64,000 nucleotides of DNA from VAZQ01 sp963827585. Its GTDB lineage: Bacteria > Pseudomonadota > Alphaproteobacteria > Rhizobiales > Xanthobacteraceae. The notes under the pieces are model-generated. The model made no database searches. It was not told where the DNA came from and saw only the letters and a list, made by a program, of their open reading frames with translations. The position numbers and the translations under genes are program-made. Below, piece after piece: positions 1-9,870 of the stretch. The stretch's first letter is position 1. The number at the start of each line of letters is the position of its first letter. Where the stretch lies: assembly GCA_963827585.1 (NCBI GenBank), contig CAWHCK010000013.1, positions 157,317 through 221,316 on the forward strand. The letters run 5' to 3'.

Positions 1-1722
1 ATGCGAGATATGTCCGACCTGAATGCGCGCACGGTCGTGCCGCAGGCACTCCTTCAATCGGCGCTCGACCGCGCGGTTGTTGCGCTTCTCGTCCATATCG
101 ATGAAGTCGATGACGATCAGGCCGGCGAGATCGCGCAAACGCAATTGGCGCGCGATTTCCTCGGCGGCTTCGAGGTTGGTCTTGAGCGCGGTGTCCTCGA
201 TGTGGTGCTCGCGCGTGGCGCGCCCGGAATTGACGTCGATGGCGACCAGCGCCTCGGCTTGGTTGAGCACGATGTAGCCGCCCGAGCGCAGCTGCATCAC
301 CGGCGTGAACATGGCGTCGAGCTGACTCTCGATGCCGTGTCGGGTAAAGACCGGCAGCGTGTCGCGGTAGGCTTTCACGTTCTTGGCATGGCTCGGCATG
401 AGCATGCGCATGAACTCTTTTGCTTCCTTGTAGGCGTCGTCGCCGGCGACCAGGATCTCGTCGATGTCCTTGTTGTAGAGGTCGCGGATCGACCGCTTGA
501 CCAGCGAGCCTTCCTCGTAGACCAGCGTGGGTGCCGTCGATTTGAGGGTGAGGTCGCGCACCGTCTCCCACAGCCGAAGCAGGTATTCGAAATCGCGCTT
601 GACCTCGGTCTTGGTGCGGCTCGCGCCGGCGGTGCGCAGGATCACGCCCATGCCCTCCGGCACTTCCAGCTCCTGCGCGATGTCCTTCAACCGCCTGCGG
701 TCCTCGGCGCTCGTGATCTTGCGGCTGATGCCGCCGCCGCGCGCCGTATTCGGCATCAGCACCGAATAGCGGCCGGCAAGCGACAGGTAGGTGGTGAGCG
801 CCGCGCCCTTGGTGCCGCGCTCCTCCTTGACCACCTGCACCAGCATCACTTGGCGGCGCTTGATGACTTCTTGGATCTTGTACTGCCGGCGCACCCGCGG
901 CGTGCGCTCGGGCACTTCCTCCATTGCGTCGGCACCGCCCACCGATTCGACCACCTCTTCTTCCTCGCCCTCGGCGCCATGGCCGTTGACCTCGGTGACG
1001 TTGCTGCCGGTTTCGACGCTTTCGCCGGCTTCGCTCCGCTCCGCGGGCGCGGCGAGGTCGGGCGCTGCCGCAACGAGGCTCGCGTCCGCACCGGGCTCGC
1101 CGCCAGCGCCGGGAACCGGCTCGGCCGCGCTGCTCGCTTCGAGCTCGGCAAGCTCAATGGGAGCCTCGTTTGCGACCGCCGTGGGCGGAGCATCCTCGGC
1201 ATGCTCGGCGGCGATCGGCTCCCCCGCGGTCTCGACCGCCGGAGCTTCGTCCGGCGCCGGTGCCTCGGTCGAGTCGGCCTGCGGCGCCATCGCTTCGGAT
1301 CCCGCCGCCATGGCCTCGCACTCGGTATCGACCGGCTCGCTCTTGATCTCGTCGGACCGGCGGCGGCTCCCACGCTCGCGGTGTCCGTGTCGGCGGCCGG
1401 CGCGGTGGTCGGCCTCGGCATCGGCGGCGCGCTGGGCGCGCTCGTCCTCGGCGATCAGCGCCTGCCGATCGGCGACCGGGATTTGATAGTAATCGGGATG
1501 GATTTCGCTGAAGGCGAGGAAGCCGTGACGGTTGCCGCCGTAGTCGACGAAGGCGGCCTGCAGCGACGGCTCGACGCGCGTGACTTTTGCCAGGTAGATG
1601 TTGCCGCGAAGCTGTTTACGGCTGGCTGACTCGAAGTCGAATTCCTCGACACGATGACCGCGTAGAACGACTACCCGGGTTTCCTCCGGATGGGTCGCAT
1701 CGATGAGCATTTTGTTGGGCAT
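1..1722 (-). CDS. rne: Ribonuclease E, N-terminal catalytic part (partial)
   Basis: Endoribonuclease E processes rRNA and mRNA at the inner face of the membrane. The minus-strand frame opens at an ATG ending at 1722 (MPNKMLIDATHPEETRVVVL) and is open to the window edge, giving 574 residues. The S1 domain follows near residue 40 (RGNIYLAKVTRVEPSLQAAF). It is interrupted by an acidic, Ala/Pro/Glu-rich insertion at about residues 85-220, as is usual in alphaproteobacterial RNase E, and resumes at TPRVRRQYKIQEVIKRR. The RNase H-like/DNase I-like catalytic core shows the metal-binding stretches VAIDVNSG and VIDFIDMDEKR. The zinc-link and C-terminal degradosome scaffold lie beyond the left edge. 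The gene is divergent from amiC. A long plus-strand open frame over the same bases is its antisense shadow. Confidence 0.97.
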   Translation of the reverse strand, partial: MPNKMLIDATHPEETRVVVLRGHRVEEFDFESASRKQLRGNIYLAKVTRVEPSLQAAFVDYGGNRHGFLAFSEIHPDYYQIPVADRQALIAEDERAQRAADAEADHRAGRRHGHRERGSRRRSDEIKSEPVDTECEAMAAGSEAMAPQADSTEAPAPDEAPAVETAGEPIAAEHAEDAPPTAVANEAPIELAELEASSAAEPVPGAGGEPGADASLVAAAPDLAAPAERSEAGESVETGSNVTEVNGHGAEGEEEEVVESVGGADAMEEVPERTPRVRRQYKIQEVIKRRQVMLVQVVKEERGTKGAALTTYLSLAGRYSVLMPNTARGGGISRKITSAEDRRRLKDIAQELEVPEGMGVILRTAGASRTKTEVKRDFEYLLRLWETVRDLTLKSTAPTLVYEEGSLVKRSIRDLYNKDIDEILVAGDDAYKEAKEFMRMLMPSHAKNVKAYRDTLPVFTRHGIESQLDAMFTPVMQLRSGGYIVLNQAEALVAIDVNSGRATREHHIEDTALKTNLEAAEEIARQLRLRDLAGLIVIDFIDMDEKRNNRAVERRLKECLRHDRARIQVGHISH

Positions 1723-2447
1723 TGATTAGTCTCTTGATGACCGGTTGGCGCGCGGCCGCCGTTCGTCGCCACGGGGGCGGCGTAAGACGGCGCGACCGAA
1801 AGCCGGCCTGATGGTGGTTGAAAGGATGGGCCGTGTGCGTACGCCAGTGCGACGCCCGGCAAGCAGTGAGGCTTGCGACGGCTGCCGAAAAGCCGATCGC
1901 GTCGGTTCGCGACGCGATCCTGCCGTGGCAGCGATGGCTTGAATTCTCGATGCGCAGCCGTTGCATGACCTTTTGGCCCGTGACGGGGCGGCAACGCTTG
2001 GCAGGCGCGGCCGCGGGTTCTCTTGGCTGACGATCTTCGACTCGAAGCCGCCTTGAAGCATAAGCCGGCGCGCCGTCGCGGGAGGCATTTGCCGCACGCA
2101 ACACCGGTTATCGTCCACAGGAACATCGGCCTGATGGCCCGTGAGCGTCGCCCCAATGGAGACGCCGCGAGCCGATCCGTCCCGCGAAGTCCCCTCCCAT
2201 CGCCTGTCGGGGAACAGTCCTTCGGCGGACCTGCCGGATGTCCGAACGTGACACAACCGGAACTGCAAATCGTCAGCAACCCCTTATTAGGGCTGGCGGA
2301 AGGCGATGGCAAGGGATGCCAGACGAGAGAGCCTGAGATACTTCGCTGCGTGCGGCATAGCCGTCGAAGGCAGACCGGCGAGGTTAGGTTCGGGTTAACT
2401 GCGTCCCCCTAATGGAGTAAAACGGGCTCGGAAGGGCTGGAAATCCC
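1723..2447. other. rne-amiC divergent intergenic region
   Basis: About 725 bases separate the divergent starts of rne and amiC. No coding frame here has a convincing family match. rne is commonly autoregulated through a long 5' leader, so part of this region is probably the rne leader, but I cannot identify a specific structure or promoter by eye. Confidence 0.5.
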
Positions 2448-3692
2448 ATGGCTGTCCGCGCGACGAGCTTGGCTTTTCTCTTCAGCGCGATGATGTTCGG
2501 CGGCGCTTGCGCGGCCGAGCGTCCCGCGGCGGCCGCAGCGCCGCCCCGGGCGGCGAACGATTTTCCGGTGGCGAGCGAGGTGCGGCTCGCCGGCGACGAC
2601 ACGCAGACGCGCCTGATCGTTGATTTGAACCAAAAAATCGACATCCGCGCCTTCGCGCTCGCCAATCCCTACCGGGTGGTGGTGGACATGCCGCAGGTGA
2701 CGTTCCAGTTCCCCGCCAAGACCGGGGAGGTGGGGCGCGGCCTGATCAAAGCCTTCCGTTTCGGCCTCGTCATGCAGGGCGGCTCGCGCGTCGTCATTGA
2801 TTTGGTGCGCCCGGCGCGCATCGACAAGGCCTTTGTGATCGACGCCGCCAACGATCAGCCTGCCCGGCTCGTGCTCGACCTCGCCGCAACCGACCGCGAG
2901 GCCTTCATGCGCACCGTCGCGGTCGAGAACCGCCCACCGGAGATGCGCAGGCCGGAAACGCCGCCGGAGGTTAAGGCCTCCGGCGATCCGCGGCCGCTGG
3001 TGGTGATCGATCCCGGCCATGGCGGCATCGACAACGGCACTCGGGCGGCGAGCGGGGAAATGGAGAAGACCATCGTCCTCGAATTCTCGCTCCTGCTGCG
3101 CGACAAGATCGAAAAGACCGGCAAATACCGCGTCGCCATGACTCGCACCGAGGACACGTTCGTGGCGCTCGGCGAGCGGGTCCAGTTCGCGCGTGCGCGC
3201 CAAGCCTCGCTGTTCATCTCGGTCCATGCCGATGCGTTGCGGCGCAGGGAGGGCAATGCCCAAGGGGCGACCGTCTACACGCTCTCGGAGCGCCCGTCGG
3301 ATGCCCGCGCCGCACGCCTGGCCGCGGCCGAGAACAAGGCCGACGTCATCGCCGGCCTCGATCTCTCGTCGGAGGAGAAGGACGTGGCCGACATCCTCAT
3401 CGATCTTGCGCGGCGCGAAACCAAGACGTTTTCACTCCAGTTTGCCCAGGGGGTGGTCGGCCAGCTCAAGACTGCCGCCCGACTCCACCAGAATCCGCTC
3501 AAGTCCGCCGGCTTTGTGGTGCTCAAGGCCCCCGACGTGCCGTCGGTCCTGGTCGAGCTCGGATATGTTTCGAACAAGGCCGACCTCAAATCGCTGATCT
3601 CGGCCGAGTGGCGCGACCGTACCGCCGATTCCATCGTCCAGGCGGTGGATGCGTTCTTGAGCACGCGGCTGGCGGGAACCGGCCAAAATTGA
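2448..3692 (+). CDS. amiC: N-acetylmuramoyl-L-alanine amidase
   Basis: Zinc amidase that cleaves the bond between N-acetylmuramate and the stem peptide during cell separation in the periplasm. The 414-residue product has an N-terminal signal peptide (MAVRATSLAFLFSAMMFGG, cleavage near ACAAE). An AMIN-type beta domain follows at about residues 40-150 and an Amidase_3 domain at about 180-405. Catalytic and zinc signatures are visible: VVIDPGHGGIDNGT (first His), the Glu in GEMEKTIVLE, SLFISVHADA (second His), and VPSVLVELGYVSN with the general-base Glu. Length is normal. The start has a purine-rich site (GGAAGGGCTGG) just upstream. It lies directly before mrcA, the usual order in Rhizobiales, which suggests coordinated wall synthesis and remodelling. 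Confidence 0.96.
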   Translation: MAVRATSLAFLFSAMMFGGACAAERPAAAAAPPRAANDFPVASEVRLAGDDTQTRLIVDLNQKIDIRAFALANPYRVVVDMPQVTFQFPAKTGEVGRGLIKAFRFGLVMQGGSRVVIDLVRPARIDKAFVIDAANDQPARLVLDLAATDREAFMRTVAVENRPPEMRRPETPPEVKASGDPRPLVVIDPGHGGIDNGTRAASGEMEKTIVLEFSLLLRDKIEKTGKYRVAMTRTEDTFVALGERVQFARARQASLFISVHADALRRREGNAQGATVYTLSERPSDARAARLAAAENKADVIAGLDLSSEEKDVADILIDLARRETKTFSLQFAQGVVGQLKTAARLHQNPLKSAGFVVLKAPDVPSVLVELGYVSNKADLKSLISAEWRDRTADSIVQAVDAFLSTRLAGTGQN

Positions 3693-3872
3693 AGTGACTG
3701 TGGCCATTTAGCCTCAGTTTCAACATAAAACAGGGCGACCTAGACATCGGGACCGACCGCTGTGGTGGGGGTGTTCCGGGGAAAACCCGTCAGCGTGGAC
3801 TTTATCCGGTTGCTTCGGCGTAACCGCCGGACATCGCGGCCGGAACGCTTCGGGGCAGGGGGGACTTCAGCC

Positions 3873-6332
3873 ATGAGATTGTTGCTGCGTTTCGTTGGCC
3901 TGTTGTTCGCCGCCGGGGCGATCCTGTTCGTTGTCGGGGTCGCGGCGGCAGCCGGACTGATGTGGCACTTCTCCAAGTCGCTGCCGGATTACTCCCAGCT
4001 CCAGGACTACGAGCCCGCGGTCATGACGCGGGTGCACGCCTCCGACGGTTCGCTGCTCGCGGAATATGCGCGCGAGCGGCGGCTCTACCTCCCGATCCAG
4101 GCGGTACCCAAGCTCGTGATCAATGCCTTCATCGCGGCCGAGGACAAGAATTTCTACGAGCACGGCGGCATCGACTTCTCCGGCATCGCGCGGGCGGCGA
4201 CGCTCTACGTGCAGCAATACGGCAGCGGGCGGCGCCCGCAGGGCGCCTCCACCATCACCCAGCAAGTGGCCAAGAACTTCCTGCTCACGAACGAGCTGTC
4301 GCTCGCGCGCAAGGTCAAGGAAGCGCTGCTGGCGATGAAGATCGAGCGGACCTTCTCCAAGGAGCGCATCCTCGAGCTCTATCTCAACGAGATCTATCTC
4401 GGCATGAGTGCCTACGGCGTCGCCGCCGCCTCGCTGCTCTATTTCGACAAGTCGGTGCATGAACTGTCGATCGCGGAAGCGGCCTATCTCGCGGCGCTGC
4501 CCAAGGCGCCCAACAATTACCATCCCTTCCGGCAGCGCGAGCGTGCGCTCGAGCGGCGCAACTACGTCATCGATCGCATGGTCGAGGACCGTTACGTCAC
4601 CACGGAAGACGCGGAGAAGGCGAAGAAGGAGCCGCTCAAGGTCACCCCGCGCCCGACCGGCGCCCACATCTTCGCGGCCGAATATTTCGCCGAGGAAGTC
4701 CGCCGCTACATCAACGACAATTACACCGAGAAGAAGCTCTACGAGGGCGGCCTCTCCGTGCGCACCACCCTCGACCCCAAGATGCAGGTGCTGGCGCGCA
4801 AGGTGCTGGTCGACGGCTTCGTGAACTTCGACGAGCAGCAGGGCTATCGCGGCGCCTCCACCAAGCTCGACATTGCGGGCGACTGGGGCACCAAGCTCGC
4901 CGAGGTCAGGGCGCTCTCCGATATCGCGCCGTGGCGGCTCGCGGTGGTGCTGGAGAGCGACGATGCGTCGGCCCGCATCGGGTTCCAGCCGGTCCGCCAA
5001 CCGGGCGGCGCGCTCTCCGCGGAACGCGAGACCGGCACGGTGCCGCTCGAAGGCGTGAAGTGGGCGAAACCGACCAGCGGCCCGACGAAGGGCAAGGCGC
5101 CGACCAAGGTGTCGCAAGCGCTCGCGCCCGGCGACGTCGTCTATGTCGAGGCACTCGCCGGCAAGGACGGCCAGTTCCGCCTGCGCCAGGTGCCCGAGGT
5201 CTCGGGCGGCATCGTCGCGATGGACCCGCTGACCGGGCGCGTGCTGGCGATGGTGGGCGGCTTCTCCTACGACCAGAGCCAGTTCAACCGCGCGACCCAG
5301 GCGCTGCGCCAGCCGGGCTCGTCGTTCAAGCCGCTGGTCTATGCCACCGCGCTCGACAACGGCTATACGCCCTCGACCGTGGTCATGGACGGGCCGCTCG
5401 AGATCGATACCGGCAGCGGCATCTGGGCGCCGGAGAACTACACGAAGAAATTCTACGGGCCTTCGACCTTGCGCTTCGGCATCGAGCATTCGCGCAACGT
5501 GATGACGGTGCGCCTCGCGCAGGATATCGGCATGCCGCTCATCGGCGAATATGCCAAGCGCTTCGGCGTTTACGACAATCTGCCGCCCTATCTCTCGTTT
5601 TCGCTCGGCGCAGGCGAAACGACGCTGCTTCGCATGGTCGGCGCCTATGCCATGCTCGACAACGGCGGCCGCAAGATCCAGCCGACGCTGATCGACCGCA
5701 TCCAGGACCGTTACGGACGCACCATCTACAAGCACGATTCGCGCGAATGCCGCGGCTGCGACGCCGACAAATGGGCGAACCAGAACGAGCCGACCTTGAT
5801 CGACCGACGCGAACGCGTGCTCGACCCGATGACCGCCTACCAGATCACCTCGATAATGGAGGGCGTCGTCCAGCGCGGCACCGCGACCGTCGTCAAAGAG
5901 GTCGGCAAGCCGATCGCCGGCAAGACCGGCACCACCAACGACGAGAAGGACGCTTGGTTCATCGGCTTCTCGCCCGACCTCGTGGTCGGCGTCTATCTGG
6001 GCTACGACAAGCCGCGCCATCTCGGCCGCGGCGCGACCGGCGGCGTGCTGGCGGCTCCGATCGTGCGCGATTTCATGAAGGTCGCGCTCGCCGACAAGCC
6101 GGCGGTGCCGTTCCGCGTGCCGGCCGGCATCAAGCTCATCCGCATCGATCCCAAGAGCGGCATGCGCTCCGGGCCCGGCGACCAGCGCGTCATCCTGGAA
6201 GCCTTCAAGCCCGGCACCGCGCCGCCCGACAACTATTCGGTGGTGGGCGTGACCGACGCCGACGGCCGGCCGATCGGCGTATCGCCCGAAGCCGACCGCG
6301 CGGTGCGCACCGGAACCGGCGGGCTCTACTGA
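3873..6332 (+). CDS. mrcA: Penicillin-binding protein 1A, bifunctional
   Basis: Inner-membrane bifunctional murein glycosyltransferase and DD-transpeptidase. I chose the ATG at 3873 because the protein then begins with its membrane anchor (MRLLLRFVGLLFAAGAILFV). The in-frame upstream extension to 3762 is not hydrophobic and adds 37 atypical residues. The GT51 domain shows EDKNFYEHGGIDF, RRPQGASTITQQVAKNFLL and ILELYLNEIYLG. The transpeptidase domain has SSFK (catalytic Ser), SRN (EHSRNVMT) and KTGTT. An OB-like insert lies between them. The 819-residue length is normal. It follows amiC by 180 bases. prfB, which I expected next, is 39.5 kb away. Confidence 0.96.
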   Translation: MRLLLRFVGLLFAAGAILFVVGVAAAAGLMWHFSKSLPDYSQLQDYEPAVMTRVHASDGSLLAEYARERRLYLPIQAVPKLVINAFIAAEDKNFYEHGGIDFSGIARAATLYVQQYGSGRRPQGASTITQQVAKNFLLTNELSLARKVKEALLAMKIERTFSKERILELYLNEIYLGMSAYGVAAASLLYFDKSVHELSIAEAAYLAALPKAPNNYHPFRQRERALERRNYVIDRMVEDRYVTTEDAEKAKKEPLKVTPRPTGAHIFAAEYFAEEVRRYINDNYTEKKLYEGGLSVRTTLDPKMQVLARKVLVDGFVNFDEQQGYRGASTKLDIAGDWGTKLAEVRALSDIAPWRLAVVLESDDASARIGFQPVRQPGGALSAERETGTVPLEGVKWAKPTSGPTKGKAPTKVSQALAPGDVVYVEALAGKDGQFRLRQVPEVSGGIVAMDPLTGRVLAMVGGFSYDQSQFNRATQALRQPGSSFKPLVYATALDNGYTPSTVVMDGPLEIDTGSGIWAPENYTKKFYGPSTLRFGIEHSRNVMTVRLAQDIGMPLIGEYAKRFGVYDNLPPYLSFSLGAGETTLLRMVGAYAMLDNGGRKIQPTLIDRIQDRYGRTIYKHDSRECRGCDADKWANQNEPTLIDRRERVLDPMTAYQITSIMEGVVQRGTATVVKEVGKPIAGKTGTTNDEKDAWFIGFSPDLVVGVYLGYDKPRHLGRGATGGVLAAPIVRDFMKVALADKPAVPFRVPAGIKLIRIDPKSGMRSGPGDQRVILEAFKPGTAPPDNYSVVGVTDADGRPIGVSPEADRAVRTGTGGLY

Positions 6333-7257
6333 CGCAGCGCGCCGGGTGTCGTCGCATACCTGCAAGTCGCGTAGGGTGGGCAAAGGCGCGCCACTCGGTG
6401 TTTTCGCGTGGGCAAAATCGTGCACGCGCCGTGCCCACGCGCGGAGAGGGTGCGACAGGCGATTTTGCCACCCTACCCGCTTTCGCGGGGAGGACAGGAC
6501 GTGATGGTGGCGCAAGCGCGCGCGCTACATCGGCCCGGGGACCGAAGTCTCCGAGAGCGCCGTGCTACCCCTATTCACAATGTCAAACAGCGAAGCCTCG
6601 GTTGCCGTTTGCGCGGCACCCGTATTGAACAGCAGTTTTCCATCCCCGTTGCGCTTGGCGCTTCGGGTTTGACCTCTCGTTTGCATCCGACCCCGAAGCG
6701 AGGGGTGGCGGAGCGCCGATAGGCGCTTGTAACTAAGGTCGCGCGGCAAGACGCGACGGCCACGCTGCGAGGCGCTCGCGGGGCGTGGCGAGCGCACCTT
6801 GCGATCGGTGCGCTGCCTCTCGGCGCTCCACCGTGGCGGCCTTGGCCGAGGCTGCGATTGCCAGCCGCGGCTGTGGCACGCCACGCCCGCTCCGCCTTCA
6901 GGATCGTCTCCGGAGACGCCCCTCATCGAGCGGGATATGCGGATACTACTCCAGTCTCGATACGTAGTCAATAAATATATTCATCTCGTAGACGAAGAAA
7001 ATACGGCTGGAAGAGGGGCGATTTTCGCCTCTCGCCCTCATGCCGGGTCCTCACGGCACCAATCTCGTAACGCTGGCTGACGCGCGGATGTTCATTCTCG
7101 AACAGCCGGAAGGCATCAAGGAACGCAATTCGGGGGCGGTATTGACGCAATGGCTGTTCGTACGGCACAGAGAGCATCACGCTGGCACGCAATAGGATGA
7201 GAGAATGGCAGATCAAGGACAAGCCGGGCAGGCGCCACGAGGAATGATGGCTCCCTC
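6333..7257. other. Intergenic region with palindromic repeats, no gene
   Basis: This 925-base gap begins with a palindromic repeat (6371-6476). The remainder, for example around 6680-6960, contains short inverted and GC-rich segments that look like dispersed intergenic repeats rather than coding sequence. Open frames exist on both strands, but none has domain-like composition or a good ribosome site. It marks the left junction of the accessory DNA after mrcA. Confidence 0.5.
6371..6476. repeat. Palindromic intergenic repeat (GTAGGGTGGGCAAA arms)
   Basis: The left arm GTAGGGTGGGCAAA (6371-6384) is matched by the inverted right arm TTTGCCACCCTAC (6464-6476). An inner pair built on CGTGGGCA and TGCCCACG lies between them. 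I recall similar arms as dispersed repeats in Bradyrhizobium-type genomes; copy number here cannot be judged from one window. It could act as a terminator structure after mrcA. Confidence 0.65.
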
Positions 7258-7464
7258 ATGAGGGAACAGCGTCGCGGACCAGCGCTTACCAAGGCCGACC
7301 TCCGAGCCCAAGCCAATCAGGCCGTGGCAGCGGCCACCAGACCTATTGTGAAGCTGCCGACGAAACTCTCAAGACAATGTGGGCGCTGCGGTGAGTTCAA
7401 CTCGGTAATGGTGGAGCCAGGCCAGCCGCCACCCGCGTTTACCTGCAAGAGTTGCCACAAGTAA
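7258..7464 (+). CDS. Small zinc-ribbon-like protein
   Basis: A 68-residue protein with a charged N-terminus and a C-terminal zinc-ribbon pattern: CGRCGEFN, about 17 residues, then CKSCHK. That is two CxxC knuckles able to bind one zinc. It has no membrane segment or signal peptide. I do not recognise a family; such ribbons usually bind nucleic acid or protein. A weak site (CACGAGGA) precedes the ATG. It stands alone between repeat DNA and a transporter gene, so function is unknown. The paired CxxC spacing is the main reason to believe it is real. Confidence 0.55.
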   Translation: MREQRRGPALTKADLRAQANQAVAAATRPIVKLPTKLSRQCGRCGEFNSVMVEPGQPPPAFTCKSCHK

Positions 7465-7954
7465 GCCAACCCTCTGCATCGATCCTTCGAGCCTCTAACG
7501 GCCCCGGGCGGCCCTCACTCTTTGTTACAGAACTCTATGGAGCCGCGCCCCATGTTCGTGCATGGGTCAGTAGCGGCTTGCGGAACCAGCGCTTGCGGGT
7601 TCGAGTGCTGCCTCGGCCCGGTCCGGCAGGGAGCCCCAGCCTTCTCCGGGGCTTGGGGCCGCCATGGTCGCCCTCCTCGCTCCTCCTATTTCCGGGGGGC
7701 GCCCACAGACCTTCACGTCGAGTCATTGCGGTGGGGATTTTTTGTACGAAAACCGGCGCGCCATGGCCCGGTTTGGGTCGACCTCGGTCATTCGGCGATG
7801 TCGGCTCAATGTTGCGATGGGAAGCCCGTTCCGGAATGTGCGCCGCGCGGCAACGTGTGTTATGATTTCTTGATTTCCTGACTGCCGACAAGGAGCCGGA
7901 TCTCGACCGCTTGACCCGTATCGTCCTGGGAATCCCGGCTTCAGGGAGGATCAG
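7465..7954. other. Intergenic region, nothing recognised
   Basis: About 490 bases without a supportable gene. Overlapping short frames on both strands lack domains. The segment near 7790-7815 resembles the one at 9010-9035 (both contain GGCGATGTCGGCTCA), so a small dispersed repeat may be present. The last 20 bases carry the GGGAGGAT ribosome site of the next gene. Confidence 0.45.
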
Positions 7955-8932
7955 ATGACGTCATTTCGCACGTGGTGGGGCGCCGTCGCAGGTGCAGCCC
8001 TATTCGTTTTGAATTCGGCCGCGATCGCACAGGATTGGCCCACCCGATCAATTCTGCTCGTCAGCGCGGTCAGCGCGGGCAATGCCGGCGACATCATCGC
8101 TCGTATCGCACTCGAGCAGGTATCGAAGCAGATCGGCCAATCCTTCGTCATCGAGAACCGGCCGGGCGGCGGCGGGACAATCGGAAGCGCCTCGGTCGCC
8201 AAGGCCGAACCGGACGGCTACACGACCCTGGCGCTGTCGTCGTCGCAGGGCTCTTATCTCGTGCTTCACAAGACCCTGCCCTACGACCCGCTCCGCGATT
8301 TCGTGCCGGTGGTCCTTTTCGGAGTTCAGCCGAGCGTGCTGGTGGCTGCGCCGTCCAAGGGCTGGAAATCGGTCGCCGACCTGGTCGCCGCGGCCAAGGC
8401 CAGGCCCGGCACATTGAATTTTGCCTCTGCCGGCCTCGGCTCCGCCTCGCACTGGGCCGCCGAGCGCCTGCGGCTCGCGACCGGCATCAACGTCCAGCAC
8501 ATTCCGTTCCGCGGCCCGGTCGAGGCGTTCACCGAGGTGATGACCGGACGCGTCGATTTCTATTACCTTCCGATCGCGCCGGCGCTGTCCAACGTCAGGG
8601 ACGGCAAGGTTGTAGCGCTGGCGGTGAGTACGCCGAAACGGGCACCGGCCCTGCCGAACGTGCCGACGGTGGCGGAGGCAGGCTATCCAGACGCGCAGTA
8701 TCTGTTCTGGGGCGGTCTTGCCCTGCCGGTGAAAACGCCGCGCGGCATTGTCAATCGACTGCACGAGGAAACGCAGAAAGCGCTGAATGTGCCAGCGGTG
8801 CAAGAGAAGTTGGCGACATTCGGCGTCGAGCCGATGCCGATGAGCGTGGACCAGTTCGGGCAATTCTACCGCGATGACGTCGCGGCAATCGTCAAGCTCG
8901 CCAAAGACATCAACCTCGTTCCGACGAACTGA
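7955..8932 (+). CDS. Bug/TctC-family tripartite tricarboxylate transporter binding protein
   Basis: Periplasmic solute receptor of the tripartite tricarboxylate transporter (TTT) type. Its 325 residues carry a signal peptide ending near SAAIAQDWP. Family hallmarks include FVIENRPGGGGTIGS, LPYDPLRDFVPV, the LNFASAGLGSASHW loop, and PALPNVPTVAEAGYPD near the end. Length is normal. The ATG is preceded by GGGAGGAT. No TctA or TctB membrane partners are adjacent. This is common, because Bug proteins are often orphan and recruit transporters encoded elsewhere. The ligand cannot be predicted. Confidence 0.93.
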   Translation: MTSFRTWWGAVAGAALFVLNSAAIAQDWPTRSILLVSAVSAGNAGDIIARIALEQVSKQIGQSFVIENRPGGGGTIGSASVAKAEPDGYTTLALSSSQGSYLVLHKTLPYDPLRDFVPVVLFGVQPSVLVAAPSKGWKSVADLVAAAKARPGTLNFASAGLGSASHWAAERLRLATGINVQHIPFRGPVEAFTEVMTGRVDFYYLPIAPALSNVRDGKVVALAVSTPKRAPALPNVPTVAEAGYPDAQYLFWGGLALPVKTPRGIVNRLHEETQKALNVPAVQEKLATFGVEPMPMSVDQFGQFYRDDVAAIVKLAKDINLVPTN

Positions 8933-9124
8933 GAGGCGATCGGCGGCGTTCTCGCCTCGAGGCCTAGCGCCTGAACGGCGCACGATTTTTTAACCTCGGC
9001 TTGAACCAGTAGGCGATGTCGGCTCACTGTCCGGATTACCCCCGAAAGCGGCCGTGTAGCGGACATCCGTGGACGTCTCAAAAGTGGCCACTTCCGGACT
9101 CATGCACCGCAGCAAACCAGCCTT

Positions 9125-9640
9125 TTATTCGATCACCTCGTCAGCGCGCGCGAGCAGCATCGGGGGCACGCCGAGACCGAGCGCCTTGGCGGTCTTGAGG
9201 TTGACGGCCAATTCGAATTTGGTCTGCTGCAACACCGGAGATTGGCTGGCTTCTCGCCCCTGAGACTGCGGCCGACATGGTTCTGGCCAGTTGATACAGT
9301 TCATCCAAATTGGGGGCACAACTCATCAATTGCCCGGCCACGGCGGCCACGGTAGCTATGCGGTCATCGGAGATCGTGGGTAGCGCGTGGCGGAGCGCCA
9401 GCAGGGCGATGTATTCGCGTCGACTGGAAAAGAACACGTCGGAAGCGACCACAATAGCGGCGGCTCGTTGTTCGACGGCAGCAGCCAATGCGTTTTCAAT
9501 TTCGTTCTCGGCGCTGGCGTAGACAACGACTATCTCCAACCCTAGGCGGCTCACCGCCACCTGAGCACTTTGGATTTCGACTTGCGAAGGGGCCGGGCTG
9601 CGTGGGTTGAAGAGCAAGGCGACCTTGCCGGCTGTCGGAA
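9125..9640 (-). pseudogene. ABC_sub_bind-family substrate-binding protein, broken C-terminal half
   Basis: Minus-strand remnant of the tryptophan/tyrosine-like ABC substrate-binding family (ABC_sub_bind). It starts in mid-protein at about 9640 (LLPTAGKVALLFNPRSPAPS), continues through AAAIVVASDVFFSSRREYIA, then loses a segment after VAAVAGQL. It ends in another frame with the diagnostic tail KTAKALGLGVPPMLLARADE before the stop at 9125-9127. The N-terminal half and signal peptide are missing. The break lies next to the transposase remnant at 9.7-9.87 kb, so IS insertion probably truncated it. Confidence 0.8.
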
Positions 9641-9714
9641 GGAGCTCGCGCAGCAGTCGTCCGTGAAGAACTCGGTTTCAGGTCGATTCGAGCTAAAGCC
9701 GAGCGCGATCAGGA

Positions 9715-9865
9715 TACGAGTAACAACAAAAACCTCAACCACGCGAGTAGGCGGCGAAAGTTGTAGCCGGCAGCGGCGAGAACGGCATTGACGGCGTCGC
9801 CGCTGGCATCGGTGGTGTTCCTTGAGGTGGCTGATGACCGGCTCGAGGCGGCCCGCCGTTTGAAC
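9715..9865 (-). mobile_element. IS5-group transposase C-terminal remnant
   Basis: The minus strand encodes fragments resembling the C-terminus of IS5/IS1182-type transposases. One frame has RLEPVISHLKEHH and, after a frameshift, another has GDAVNAVLAAAGYNFRRLL. Only about 50 residues remain, with no catalytic DDE core and no recognisable terminal inverted repeats. It marks a past insertion at the left edge of the minus-strand array. Confidence 0.7.
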
Positions 9866-9870
9866 TCGCG

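Noticed and set aside
1..1629. Long plus-strand open frame (542 codons)
   Set aside because: It is exactly codon-aligned antisense to RNase E. High GC keeps antisense frames open. The minus strand gives clear S1 and catalytic motifs.
3867..6515. 882-codon minus-strand open frame
   Set aside because: Antisense to mrcA, whose GT51 and transpeptidase motifs are complete.
7560..7625. tRNA-like GGGTTCGAG arm
   Set aside because: No cloverleaf, anticodon arm or acceptor stem can be built around it.
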